DNA of 64,000 nt from Sycobia sp. Sy_11 (Eukaryota; Arthropoda; Insecta; Hymenoptera; Epichrysomallidae): positions 806,001 to 870,000 of the forward strand of contig JACCIC010000165.1 of NCBI GenBank assembly GCA_018907035.1, read 5' to 3'. Below are positions 37,807-49,088 of the stretch, one piece after another; positions within the stretch are counted from its first letter, which is position 1; every line of letters begins with the position of its first letter. A program made the translations under genes and the position numbers. The notes beneath the pieces are model-generated. The model was not told where the DNA came from. It did not search any database and was given only the letters and a program-made list of their open reading frames with translations.

Positions 37807-39460
37807 ATGCCCGTGGAATTTTTCAGCGTATGTAGCCATATTAGGCTACTGTAATCTGTTATCACCGTGAACTCTTCTCCTAACAGATAGACTCCAAACT
37901 TCTCTACTGCCCAGAGTACTGCGAGACACTCTTTCTCGGTAACTGTGTAGTTGATCTCCGTCTTAGTCAATGCCCTACTCGCATAAGCGATAGGGTGCTC
38001 TTCGTTATCCGTGTCTTGATTAAGTACGGCACCGAAAGCGTAGTTGCTGGCATTGGTTTGGAGTATGAGGGCTTATTCTGTATGGGGCGCGCTAACAGCG
38101 GTGCTTGCTTTAGCAAGAAACGCAGTTGGTTAAATCCGTTTTCCTGGGGTTTGTCCCACTGCCATCGCGCGTTTTGTCTTAGGAGCTTGCTGAGTGAGGC
38201 TTTTACGTCCGATAATGATTTTATAAAGCGGGCATACCACCCTATCATGCCGAGAAAAGTTCTCAGCTGCTTTATGTTCGTCGGAGCCGGATATTCCGTA
38301 ACGGGTTTTAACTTGTCGGGGTCCGTACGCAATCCGCCTTTGTCTACTACATAACCCAGGTAACGTACCTCCGGGTAGTAAAATTCAGACTTCTCTTTGT
38401 TAATTTGGAGCCCAACCTGGTTCAGGCGAAATAGTACCGCTGCTATTTGCAGAGTATGCTGCTTGAAAATATCAGTGGCGATAATAATATCGTCCATGTA
38501 AACAAAGACGCTCGGTTACCATTGCGGTCAGAACAGGACATCTATGCCGCGCTGGAAACTGTCAGGGGCGTTAGTCAGCCCATATGGAATTTGGGTGTAC
38601 TGAAACAGACCTTTCTGTGGGGCTGCAAAGGCAGTTATTTCCTTGCTATCGTCGTCTAGAGGAATCTGGTGATATGTCTGGCTCAAATCTATCTTAGAAA
38701 GATAACGAGCGTCACGCAGATAATCCAATAGGACGTCCATGTGAGGAAGAGGATATGCATCTTTCTTCGTTACCTGGTTAACTGCCCTGTAGTCAATACA
38801 GAACCTGATCTTGCCGTCCTTCTTCGGCATGATTCCTTCGGTGAGAGATCTATCGACTTCTGCGTGGGTCTGTTTTAGTGTTTATCCGGTATGCGGCGGA
38901 GGCGCTGTTTTAGGTCGATGGCCTTGTATGTACATCTATGTGGTGTGGGAGCATCTGTGCGAGCCTTAAAGCTCCTTTTATTTTGGTATTAGCTGCTCCA
39001 ACAGCTGGTTCAGCTGTCGTCTATGTCCCTGCTTCAGTGTTGCAACTCCATTTACTCCTGATGCTTGGACTTCATTGTTCGAGCGCGTTACAAAGTTTCG
39101 TACTAAGTTTCTAGGCGTCTGCCAAGTCACCTTGGTGAAATTAATCGTCATCTGTAGTTGAATTAAAATATCCATCCCGAGGATGATATAGTACATCAGG
39201 GATGTGGATACTCTGAAGCGCGCTGTATATTTTTCAAAGGAGGTCTACTTGTCGGTCATAGTCTACTAGTCGAGCAGATCTGGCCATCTGGCAGCTGCAT
39301 GAAGAACAATACCGGTATGATTGCTGTTTTTACAATGCGTGCTGGTCGCGGTCCGATGTAGGACTTGCGCGCCCCGGGGTCTATCAGCGCCGGGAATATC
39401 TTTTCTGATAATTCGATATGCAGGAAAAATCGATTTTCGTCTTCCTCTATTGGGGCTGCG
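37803..39460 (-). pseudogene. Ty3/gypsy pol remnant: protease, reverse transcriptase, RNase H
   Basis: Minus-strand pol of an LTR retrotransposon. Protease: ALIDPGARKSYIG near 39360-39400, an aspartic site in DPG form, then YYIILGMDIL near 39175. RT: MPKKDGKIRFCIDYRAVNQV (38830), LSKIDLSQTYHQI, YTQIPYGLTNAP, then FVYMDDIIIATDIFKQH (catalytic Asp pair near 38495), RYLGYVVDKGGL and FLGMIGWYARFI. Two in-frame stops lie between the fingers block and YMDD (38520-38545). A frameshift near 38060 precedes RNase H, where the first catalytic Asp is Asn (LQTNASNYAFGAVL), followed by INYTVTEKECLAVLWAV. The frame is lost at an AT microsatellite, and the integrase and 3' LTR are absent. It is inactive. Confidence 0.9.
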
Positions 39461-40150
39461 TTTCGGGACCCAGTAACATCTGTGGCTATTAAGCTGGCAA
39501 CAGTAACAACTGTTGCCAGCTCTGTGGATATGGGATTTCATTTGGCGGGGCGATGATGGTGTTACTTGACCTTCTGCTGGTACGGTAGTTGGCTTCTGCT
39601 GCAAGTGCTGCATATGTGCAGCATACTGTCGCATTCATACGTTCTGGGGATTGTTTCATGGTCTAGGTAGATTATACCACGGATTTACCATAGGTGCAGG
39701 CATTGCCTCGGCGCCCTGGAGGTTTGTACTATGGGCCGGTGGTGATGACTATAGACCTATATTATAACCTTCAAATGGGGTGTTGATGGGAAAACCCCAT
39801 GGTGGTGTCGTTATGAGTGTTTGACGTTGGGGGCTCTGCTGAGTGGCCGCATTCCGTGTATCTATATCAAGAGCTGTTCCTTTATTAACTTTTATCTTCT
39901 CTGCCGAGTTCAGCTCCGTGGAGTTTAATACTTCTGATATTTCTGAAATATCCGGATGAATTTCATCGTTCATCTCATTCCACTCAGCAGCGCTCTTTCC
40001 AAAAAGAAGAGCCTCGATGTTATCTTTAGTATTGATATTGTATTATCTCGCTTCTTGTGTTAATTTGTCTGACGGCATTTCTGTGAAGAGGCTATTTAAC
40101 CTTTTTTCTTCGTCGGCCTGTGCCTGACTTGTCGATGGCTTTGCTTCCAT
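39461..40150 (-). pseudogene. Ty3/gypsy gag remnant
   Basis: It starts MEAKPSTSQAQADEEKRLNS at 40150, shifts frame near 40045, continues IEALLFGKSAAEWNEMNDEI and the 39973-39749 open stretch, and ends with a degenerate zinc knuckle near 39520 (CYCCQLNSHRCYWV, where the last Cys is Val). It directly precedes the protease of the same element. Gag normally builds the particle and binds the RNA. Frameshifts and stops make it nonfunctional. Confidence 0.7.
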
Positions 40151-42058
40151 CTTACTGAAGTATATATGGCACTGATAAAATTTTTTTTTTTTATAGATTA
40201 ATTAGGTATTGTTTATATAATTATATATATCTAGTTTATATATAATTTATTGTATAACCATAGATTAAAATCTTGTTTTTATAACTTATTGTTGCATTCG
40301 CTAATATACACGTCTATTTTAAAATTTATAGGTTCGATAAAAATAGCTGCCTATATTTATTTTCGCTTATAATTATCAGTATTTTTTTATATAGTAGTTA
40401 GCTTATTAAATTAAAGATAAAAATTTCTTAAATTGTTAGTTTATTCTATTAAAATGTTGTATTGTTAATCTTTACTCCTTTTTGTTCTTTAAACCTACTT
40501 TATTTTGTTTAGTTTTGTATTTCTGTTTTTGAGCCAAATCCTAAAATTATTGTTGTGTCAGGTAAGTATTTACTTTGTCTTTCTGTCTCTTTTTTTTCTT
40601 CAATTGATTATTATTATAAATTACTTGATAGTATTTATTAATTAATGATGGTATTATACTTATTATGCAGGTACTATTGTAGTGAGGAAATATCCAAGTT
40701 GTGATGGTCAAAGATTTGTTTATCCACTTATTTATTTGTTTATTATTCTTATTTATTGTGAATTTATTGATGTTATCGTTGCCTGATGTTCTTAACAAAT
40801 TTTATCATCACCTCTATTTTATAATCTTACCTTATAATAAAATGTATTTTAACACATACATGTTCTGTTTATGACAGCTATGCTGATCCCATGCTGTGTA
40901 ATTGTTAATAATTTATCAATTATCTGTTGATTTTCAGTTCCTTGTTGCCTTGATTATAATATGTATTATAAAAATACTGTCTTGTGTAGCAGACAGGTAT
41001 TAATTTTTTATGTATGTTACTGTCACTGGCACTTTCACTGGACTTCAATAAATATAACTGAATATTAGGTCGAAAAGACGTGTCTTCGCTGATCTTATGC
41101 TGGGTATTGTTGAATAGCACAAGGATAGCTTGCACAATGCACATACAAATAGGCACTTATAATACCTTTATCACATATAAAACAAATAAATGTAACATTG
41201 ATCGATTCTTCTTGTCGTAATGATTATTCTCCTGCCTCTCAGGCTGCCAATTAGCAAAAGAAAGTAGGTTTCATGCAGAAAGCTTGATTGCTAAGCAATA
41301 TACATATTGCTCGTCAAGGGCCTGTTTTTACTAACAGGTTTTTCCTATTGACAACTATAAATTATGGTCAAATCCTTTTTGCTTTGTGCTTTCCTGATGC
41401 CAGTTGTTCTCCTGAATGACATACACGCCTTAGACTTGAAAGATGTGCATTCGTTTCCATTTTAATCACTCACCTAAAAACCTCCAATGTGAAACTGTAT
41501 AGCAGCTGTCAATTGCTGCTGTTGAGCTGATCACAGCTAGTGTGAGAAAGGCACGATGCTTTTCAGACTGTCTATAACGTCGGGGATGGCTCAAGAGAAT
41601 ACAAAAGAATGTTTGCCACTAACTTCTAAAAGCTAGTGAGCTGGACGACTAGGGAAAGGGCCAGAAGCACATCATTCAGGACAATTTCTTGTTTGAACAC
41701 ATATAGATATATGAAATGTAATGAAAATAATATGATGGAAATATATTAATAGTAGAATGTTATTATTAAATAGATAAATAAAATATGAAATATAAATAAG
41801 TCAATGAAAATTTATAATAATAAAAATAATATATATGGACATATACAAATTATGTATATGAAGAAAAATTTTATATATAGCGATAATAACATATATAATG
41901 ATAACAAACATAGATAACATACGGTAATGCGTGGACACAATGAGGCTAATCGGTATTACATTAATTATACGATTTTTCATAAACGAAGTATTAACCGAAA
42001 GAAGCATCTATTTTTGCGAGGGGGGGGGGGCAAATTCCTATATGAATCTACTATCTGC
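40151..42058. other. AT-rich leader or LTR candidate region, no gene recognised
   Basis: This lies 5' of the gypsy gag on the minus strand, so it should hold the leader and any 5' LTR. I see no matching second LTR copy and no primer-binding site that I would defend. The segment 41190-41700 is less AT-rich. Open frames are short and without motifs. Confidence 0.4.
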
Positions 42059-42102
42059 TGTGCGCGGTGGTGCTACTGCACATTTTCGTGCGCAGCTCCT
42101 TA

Positions 42103-42327
42103 CGGTAAACTGTATTTATTAACAAAAACTACAACAGCGCTAGGCTCACTGCCGCTCACGTGCGCACTCGGGCTTGGACGCGCACCAACTGCTCTCTCAC
42201 GCACGGCGTGCCTCCGCGTCGCGTCGCCTCCCCCACCCAGACGGGTGGGACTGCCAGTCCCATTGGCTCCGCCCGGTGTTTCCCCGCAATTAATCCCCCT
42301 CACGGACCCGTCCCCAGAACTCGACCT
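42103..42327 (-). repeat. LTR, 3' copy
   Basis: About 85-90 percent similar by eye to 44349-44567 in the same orientation. A purine-rich GTGAGGGGGA on the minus strand lies near its upstream edge, as expected for a polypurine tract. Confidence 0.75.
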
Positions 42328-42639
42328 TTCCTGACCGGATCGGCTGCCCCCAGACGATGCATGTATCCTTTATTTATTTATTGCTTGCATGGATAACTAA
42401 TACTCACTCTAGATTGATTACATTGATTATTAGTAACACGCATATTGACATACGTACGCACAGAATTTATATGCTCAAAAAACTCGCATAACTTACGCAC
42501 GCTTAGTAGATAACTATGGAATCGCGCACGATATACGCACGCGGTATATACAGGAATATATAAAATCTGCGTCTTAACTCACTCGCGCACTGCACGTTTC
42601 GCTCGATTTCTATGGCGTTGCTTCGATTTGCGCTCTGTG

Positions 42640-43758
42640 CTAGGCCTCTTCGTCGTCTTCTTCTTCTTCTTCTTCTTCTCGCTCCGCGTCTACCTCGCTT
42701 TCTTCCTCGGCGGTTGACTCGTCCTGTTGATCGTCGAGATATTCGCGGAAACCCTTCCATGGCTTCATATTATCCGCCGAGCACGTCGTCCTGCTGGGAC
42801 CTTTTCCGCCCGTGATCTTATTCACCGTCTAACGATCACGATTCTGGACGGAGAGAACACTTTAGGGGCCGAGAAACTTTGAGTGGATTTTGAGCCCTGG
42901 ACCCGATTGCGTTTGCTTGATCGCGAACACGTCTCCTATGCGATACTTCGTGGCTTCCTTCCTTTTCCTGTTGAAGCCACGCCGATTTTCTTCTTGTAGT
43001 TCGAGGATCTGATGTCTCGCGCACTTTCTAAGTTCATCACGATTATTCTCGAAGAGCTGCCTGCGCGCCTGTTCGATTAGCCGGATGATTGCTTCGTTTT
43101 GCCCATTTCTTAGTTTGGCGCCGAAGAGGAACTGATCATACCTATCGCTCGCTGATGTGAGCCATTGAGTACCCGTTGGACCTCACTCACCTGCTTATAC
43201 CATATCAGGGGTTCGTCTATGGCTATTTTTCAGATAACCGACTCGACCACGTCGTTGACTCGCTCGACCTCTCCGTTTTCTCTGGGGACGCCCGTTGTTA
43301 TCGTCAAGTGTTCTATGCTATTTTCGCCCCAATGCTCGTTGAACTTCTGAGCGGTGAAGGTGGTCCCTCGGTCCGTTACTATCCGCTAAGGATTGCCGAA
43401 GGTCTGCTGCACCACCTTGAGTTTCTCGATCGTTTCCTTCAAGCTGGTCGACTTCGCAAATATCCAAGTATTTTTGGAGAAGCCATCCACGATGACGAGC
43501 AGGTATTTGTATGCCTTTCTTGTTGGGGCAGGGGCAGGGGCCTCACATGGTCCATATGCAGCATATGGAGCGGGGAGTCGTACTTGGGGATGGTGTTGAG
43601 CAGTGGCTCGCGACTTGCTCGAGGAGGTCCCGCTCTCGGCGCGATGCATGCTCCGTCTGCTCCCTCAACTGCTGTTCCAGACAGGCGGCTCGCTTCGTTT
43701 GCTCACGCACTGCGGCTTGCAGTTGGGCGAATTGTTTCGCCACCTCTTCATTCACCAT
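42640..43758 (-). pseudogene. gag-integrase fusion remnant of a Ty3/gypsy element
   Basis: The first part (43758-43543) is a coiled-coil, Gln/Glu-rich gag start (MVNEEVAKQFAQLQAAVREQ). Without protease or RT it runs into the integrase core: YKYLLVIVDGFSKNTWIF (first catalytic Asp, about 43515), IVTDRGTTFTAQKFNEHW (second Asp, about 43370) and GVPRENGEVERVND (catalytic Glu, about 43280). A YRIGDVFAIKQ / KFLGP block near 42870-42940 resembles the GPY/F domain of Ty3/gypsy integrases. The tail is very acidic (EREEEEEEEDDEEA, from a GAA-type repeat). Stops at several points make it dead. A large internal deletion best explains the fusion. Confidence 0.8.
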
Positions 43759-44283
43759 GTCTTTTTCTTCCCCTTGCTGTCTCCCCTGGAGTCACTCCCG
43801 TGCCGGACCTGTTCCTCGCTTCTACCATCACTGACGTGGCGGCACGTCTTCCTGGCGCGCCACACGTCGCCCCTCATGCCCGCGCTTACTGCTCAGCGGC
43901 TTCCTTGGCGGACCTCGGTGGCTGGACGCACTTTGCCGGTAGTTCTCGCCTCTGCGAATATGCGCGCGTCCTTATAACGCCCTTTCCCTCCGTGCTTGAC
44001 GCTTGTCGCTCCCGACAATACGGCGTCACGCGTGCATGGCGTCCTCGCTGACCCACCTTGTCTGCGCCGGTGCTCGCCCGGCGTCCGTAGTTGATCAACA
44101 GCATGCAGCGCCTTACACCTCACGCTGGCACCCCGCGTGGCGTCACTTCGAACGGTTGCCCAAACCGTCGAACCGCGCGTTGCTTACTTACCGCGACGCG
44201 ATCCTCTAGTTGCTTGCCCTTGGCGCTCGTGCCATCTCCTTGACGTTATGCGTTTTTTATCTCGTTCGGCCCCGCTTGCCAGA

Positions 44284-44301
44284 ATCCCGGTTGAGCCCCC
44301 A
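44284..44301 (-). promoter_or_regulatory. Primer-binding-site candidate, tRNA-Pro-like
   Basis: Minus strand TGGGGGCTCAACCGGGAT lies one base after the LTR end (CCCACA). It matches the complement of the 3' end of tRNA-Pro at 16 of 18 positions (the standard form has GT where this has AA). Confidence 0.6.
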
Positions 44302-44348
44302 ATGTGGGATTCGAAGTGCTGGGCCGGGAAATGAACGAATTCTTGTCT

Positions 44349-44567
44349 AGGGTAAACTGTATTTATTAACAAAAAACTACAACAGCGCTGGGCTCACTGC
44401 CGCTCACGTGCGCACTCGGGTTCGGACGCTCACCAGCTGCCCTGTCACGCACGGCGTGCCCTCGCGTCGCGTCGCCTCCCCCACCCAACCGGATACGACT
44501 GGCAGTCCCATTAGCTCCGCCCGGGTTTTCCCCGCAATTAACATCCCTCTCACGAATCCGTCCCCCC
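44349..44567 (-). repeat. LTR, 5' copy
   Basis: Partner of 42103-42327. On the minus strand a TGTTAATTGCGGGG start fits a TG terminus; on the low-coordinate side the LTR appears to run on to TGTGGG at 44303. Confidence 0.75.
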
Positions 44568-45059
44568 CCCCCCCACACACACACACACACATATATATAA
44601 CAAACTGAATTCTTAAATTAAATTTATTTTTCCCTTCTATTTCATTAATAAATGTAAAAGAATCATAAAAAAATTATACATAGTGTTTATATTATATTAA
44701 TGTTATTATATCAATGTAGTTATAAATATATCAGATGATGTTAGGTGCTATTCATATTTATGCCGGGTAATCGTGATGAAAGAAAACAGGTTTGTGAGAA
44801 TGATTTTTTTTGTGTCATACTAAACTTGGAACATGTATCACCTACTACTGTGATCAAATTAAAAGGAGAATTTCCGATTTACATTTCCGGGATTCTTCCA
44901 TTCGGTAAAATGTTTTTTGTGGAATTTGATAGTACTGTTAGTATAATCCCTGACAAATTTCACGTCAAAATATTCATTAATTTGTTGTAGATGCTTCGTT
45001 TTGTGAGGTATTGAAAATGAATACGGCGATTTCGCCTATATCTGTATTTATGGAACATG
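44568..45059. other. C-run, (CA)n, then AT-rich DNA
   Basis: Poly-C and (CA)n tracts at 44564-44591, then sequence with an open frame (44745-44990) that has no recognisable motif; it may be the 5' part of the following mariner relic. Confidence 0.5.
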
Positions 45060-46165
45060 GAATTTGCATTAAATTTTGTTCCTAGAATGAAATTTTGACT
45101 GCGAAAACGGTGAGAGTGGTTTTAAAAGAATGTTTAAAGCGGTGCAACGAATTCAAAACCGACTGCAAGCGTGTTAAGAAGCATATGGTGTCAAAACAGT
45201 GAAAAACATCGACTAATAATCATCACATCAAGCAGGTAATAGAATATCTGCTCCAAAATCGTCGGCTGACAATTAAAGACCTTGCCGATTCTGTGGAAAT
45301 TTCATTTAGATTACTTCAAGCCATTGTGAATGATATTTTGGATCTTAGAATAGTGAAGATTGATTGTTGCAAGAATCACTCAAATTTTTGGGAAAAGGGC
45401 GTTCCGTTAATGTCTGCGAAGAAATGATTTCGGACTGTCAGCCAGTTGTGCAACATCATTGCCGGAAATGTGACTGATATTTTGGAGTTCAAAATAATCG
45501 AGTGCCAATTGGTGCCAAAAAAACTTAAATTTTTGGGAAAACTTCGCTTTGACATCTGCGAAGAGACGACTTCGGACTATCAATTAATCATAGAACATAT
45601 CATTACCGGACGTATGACTTGGATCTTCGCTTAGGATCCAGAAATAACTAATCAATTGAGCGAATCGAACCAAAGGTAAGACAAGAACAAAACCACGCCA
45701 AAGTCGCTCAAAAATCAAAGTTATGTTAACATGTTTTTTCGATTATAATGCTGTAATACATTCTTAATTCCTTTCGAACTGTTGGCCAAACTGTTAACAA
45801 GAAATATTATTTGAGTGTTATGTGTCGTTTGAGTGAAGCTCTTCGCTAAAAAGTTCTGAGGTATAGCAAACATTATTGAAGTGGTTAGATTAGATAAGTT
45901 AAATGTTTTAAGTGTTTTATTTAATTATTATTTAGTATTTTTTATTAAGTTATTTAAATATTATAACAAAATATTTTTCACAAATAGTTTTTATTGTGAA
46001 AACAAAACTATTAGAAGAGAAAATTTTTTGGTCTGGATTCATAAATTATCAGAAAGTTGTAGCTTCCGACGGATAACGCTTTGAATAAAGGATATGTAAT
46101 CATGCTTTAATAATAAAACGTTACATTTTGGGAAAAAACGCTGGAAAAGTTATTATATACCCAAT
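45060..46165 (+). pseudogene. Decayed mariner relic, probably composite
   Basis: Plus-strand fragments give LLQNRRLTIKDLADSVEISF (helix-turn-helix region, about 45250-45310), IIEHIITGRMTWIFA at 45590 (the TGDETWI position, with the first catalytic Asp region changed), then SYVNMFFDYNAVIHS near 45720. A stretch of about 130 bp in the middle is present twice. From about 45990 to 46165 the sequence matches the 3' end of the 27748-28791 mariner instead, including a terminus ending ATATACCCAATC. So two mariner lineages appear joined. Stops occur throughout. No 5' TIR was identified. Confidence 0.7.
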
Positions 46166-47178
46166 CAATTAAAAAAAATTTATGTCAACTGAATAGCTTA
46201 AATAAATATACTTAAATAAAATGAACGAAAATTAATATACTTGTATCAATAGTAAGTACATCATGGGCGACCATATAATTTAGTATTGAATAGACAGACA
46301 TGTACTTAGGATTAGTCCAAGAGGTTATTATCGAGTTCTTAACAATTTCGACTTTTACGAAGCAAAAATTTAAATTTAGTCTAATTGCTAATTTAGTACT
46401 CATTACTTGAAATGAATATGCTAACAATTAGTTTGAAAATATTCATGTGTTGATGATAATGATTCTAGTACGTATGAGTTACTAAAAACAAGACGCTTAC
46501 TGTGCTAGGGTGAAATATCAAATGAGCAATCCTTCATTAACGATACTAATATCTAGATTACTATGATCATGAGAATGTAAAGTATTTTTAAGAGAGTGAA
46601 ATAGGGGAGGCGGGTGCGTATGTATATGCAGTATAGCGTCAGTATTGCATACAATTGGTTGTTATAGAGAATGTGTGGTATAATGTACATGCGCGAGTAG
46701 AGACATATATATGAGAATGGACTAAAAGTTTTCGACTGTGCATATATAGCCACACAGCATTTAGAATAAATAGAAAAATGCTACATTTTCTTTTAAGAAT
46801 CTTTATTTCTGATTGACTCCATTTATATACAATATTTTTATCATAAAAACTAACTATACTTATTTAATACAGAGTTCTTAATTAAACAAATTTTAAGTAT
46901 ATGTAACGAGTTTAATTTAAATAGTACATGAACTAATTATTTCACAAAATATGTTGTACTATCGTTCATTTGGATATACTTATGTTCAATATTATTATAA
47001 ACTATTTTCCTATAACATTTTATGGAGAATGGCCTATCTAGCTTATTGTTTAACTTAATTTATTCTTACAATAATGAATTATGAGTATAATCATTGGAAG
47101 AATCTTTCCTGAAAATACGCCGGTGTTTCGCGCTGGTTTTTTTATGAGACCATGTAGATAGTATTTATTTGTTAAATA
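46166..47178. other. AT-rich DNA, no gene recognised
   Basis: About 1 kb with short open frames only. Confidence 0.5.
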
Positions 47179-48160
47179 GTAGGTTCTCAAATATCTCGCT
47201 TCCGCTTTTTGCTCTTTATTCAATACTTTATAAAAAGTGTTACAGTGCTCGGATTTACTTGAAATATGCACCGTATTGTTCGATAATCTGTTTCCATCTA
47301 GACGGCAACTTCATAATACCCCTCTCGTAGAAACCCCTCTCCTTATTTGCGAAAACTCGGACAGCCACTTTTCACAAGCCTCTTTTGAGTCCAACTTTAC
47401 ACCACCAATGGCATTCGACATGGACAGGAACAGGTAGTAATCATTTGGCGCTATGTCGGGGCTATATGGTGGATGCAGAGAAAACCTCCCATCCGAAATC
47501 CGGTACCATCTGATGAGTCATTAACAAAGTATGTGGTCTGGCGTTGTCGTGGTGGAACACTACACCCTTCCTGTTGGCCAATTGTAGACGCTTCTGGTTG
47601 ATAGTCTGCTTCAAGCGGTCCATTTGTTCACAGTAGATGGTAGAATTAAGCGTCTGGCCATATGGGAGCAGCTCATAGTGGATGATTCGCTTCCAATTCC
47701 ACTAAACACACAGCAAAAACTTCCTGGCTGCCAATACTGGCTTGGCCACTGTTTGGGACGGTCCAACGGCCTTGGAGCACGACCGTTTTTGCTTTATATT
47801 GTTGAATGTGATCCATTTTTCGTCACCAATCACCATCCGTTTCAAAAATGGGTTGAGTTCGTTCCGTTTCAGCAGCATATCGCAGGCGTTGATTCGGTCC
47901 AGAATGTTTCTTTGCGTCAAATCATTCGGCACCCAAACATCCAGCTTTTTTTGTATCCAGCCTTCTGCAGATGGTTCAAAATGGTTTGGTGACTAACTCT
48001 CATCTCTTGGGCGATGTCACGAGATGCCACATTCCGGTCTAACTCGATAAATTCCATGATTTGATCGGCATTCGTCGTCACAGGTCTTCCATCGGCTGGC
48101 TTATCTATGGTGTCGTCTTCACCGGCTCTGATTCGTCGAAACCATTCCTCTGCGATTCAC
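47179..48160 (-). pseudogene. 5'-truncated mariner transposase pseudogene
   Basis: The low-coordinate end reads TAGGTTCTCAAATATCTCGC, similar to the TIR TTAGGTTGTCAAAGATCTTC of the mariner at 63449, so both belong to one family. Minus-strand text: AGEDDTIDKPADGRPVTTNA-like N-terminal region (about 48060-48140), MPNDLTQRNILDRINACDML, VIGDEKWITFNN (first Asp, about 47815), VVFHHDNARPHT (second Asp, about 47550) and DIAPNDYYLFLSMSN (third Asp, about 47440). This is the DD34D layout. The first part of the coding region and the 5' TIR are missing beyond 48160. Frameshifts break the rest. Confidence 0.88.
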
Positions 48161-48726
48161 ATATCTGTATATGTATTTATACCAAAAACCTGCTTTGAAT
48201 TTTGCAAGTATTTCCTTTTTTTCTTGGTTAATACTAATAACATTTTAGTTGTTGTGTTACCCACCAATGTTTAACAGTCAATCAAAAGCGCAAAATACGG
48301 ACGATTTTCAAACGAAAGGAGAAGGCTTCCACAGGCGCTTGATGGAAGCAAGGGAGGATCAATTGTTTCTTCTAAAAAAGCATAAAATAAATAATTTTAT
48401 CGTCTTTGCCCCGCCTTCACCAGTTTAAACTAAGAATAGAGTAAATTATATACAAGTTTCTTTATTCGATGTTTCTTATATAATCCGATCTCAGAGTACA
48501 TATTGTAATAACGCTATCCGAACCGTGAATGCATCTACGGTTATTGCTCATCGAACCAAGCTTAAATTTATGACAATAGTTCATAAATAACTTTCATTGG
48601 GAAACCATCAAACATATTTTAATATTTAGTTTAATAAGTTGTGCATTGGGAAATTCGCTTGTATCTCAGCATAAAAAAACAAACATCAACAGAACGAGCT
48701 CGCGTAATTTGTTATATTTATCTTTA
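48161..48726. other. AT-rich DNA, nothing recognised
   Basis: No gene or element end that I can support. Confidence 0.45.
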
Positions 48727-49088
48727 TTTGACTCGCCTAATTATATCAGAAAATTAAAAATAAAAATAAAATGAAAATAATAATAAAATAAAAATAAAAA
48801 TAAAAATACAATAATAAGTAAATAAAAATATCAAGAATAATAAAAGTACTTATTCCATGTTAGTAAAGGACAACCTGACTGCCCCCACCACCTTAAATTT
48901 AGGATCACCTTCTTGTCCGACGTTTCGTACCACTACGGTTCATCCTCAGCAACTAAACTAAAATGAAAAACACAGCATGCTACTTTATATACCCAATCTC
49001 CACTCTAAATTTATTAGTATAACATTCAGAGGACTCCCCCCTTTTTTCTTCAACTTAAATGCGAAATTCAAATTCTACATTAATAAGT
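48727..49088 (-). mobile_element. PLE pseudo-LTR, B subfamily (3' of a decayed PLE)
   Basis: Minus-strand order: hammerhead-like motif (48915-48953), GGTGATCC donor-like site, GGGGGCAGTCAGGTTGTCC, TTTACTAAC, then an A/T-rich tract. It lies directly downstream of a decayed PLE coding remnant on the same strand, as expected for a 3' pLTR. Confidence 0.75.
48915..48953 (-). ncRNA. Hammerhead ribozyme-like motif, B subfamily
   Basis: Minus strand: GTTG-CTGAGGA-helix II (ACC/GGT)-GAA-ACGT-C-GGAC. The core is conserved (position 7 is variable in hammerheads) and the cleavage-site base is C, the usual one. Helix I has one G-G mismatch and one G-U pair. It is independent evidence that the motif is a family feature, since helix II differs from the other subfamily. 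Confidence 0.7.

Larger units (their letters stand above)
42059..44567 (-). mobile_element. Internally deleted LTR retrotransposon (gag start fused to integrase)
   Basis: A GC-rich island in AT-rich DNA. Direct repeats at 42103-42327 and 44349-44567 (both beginning GGTAAACTGTATTTATTAAC) are its LTRs. On the minus strand the order is LTR, primer-binding-like site (44284-44301), leader, gag N-terminus, integrase, acidic pol tail, LTR. Protease, RT and RNase H are missing. LTR edges are unclear because the parts next to the shared block differ between the two copies, and homology also extends past the expected 5' edge. Confidence 0.8.

Noticed and set aside
40151..41700. 5' LTR of the gypsy element
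   Set aside because: No second copy and no defensible primer-binding site or TG..CA ends, so not annotated.
43176..44051. A 291-codon plus-strand open frame
   Set aside because: It is antisense to the gag-integrase remnant of the LTR element in a GC-rich stretch, with no domain of its own. A shadow frame.
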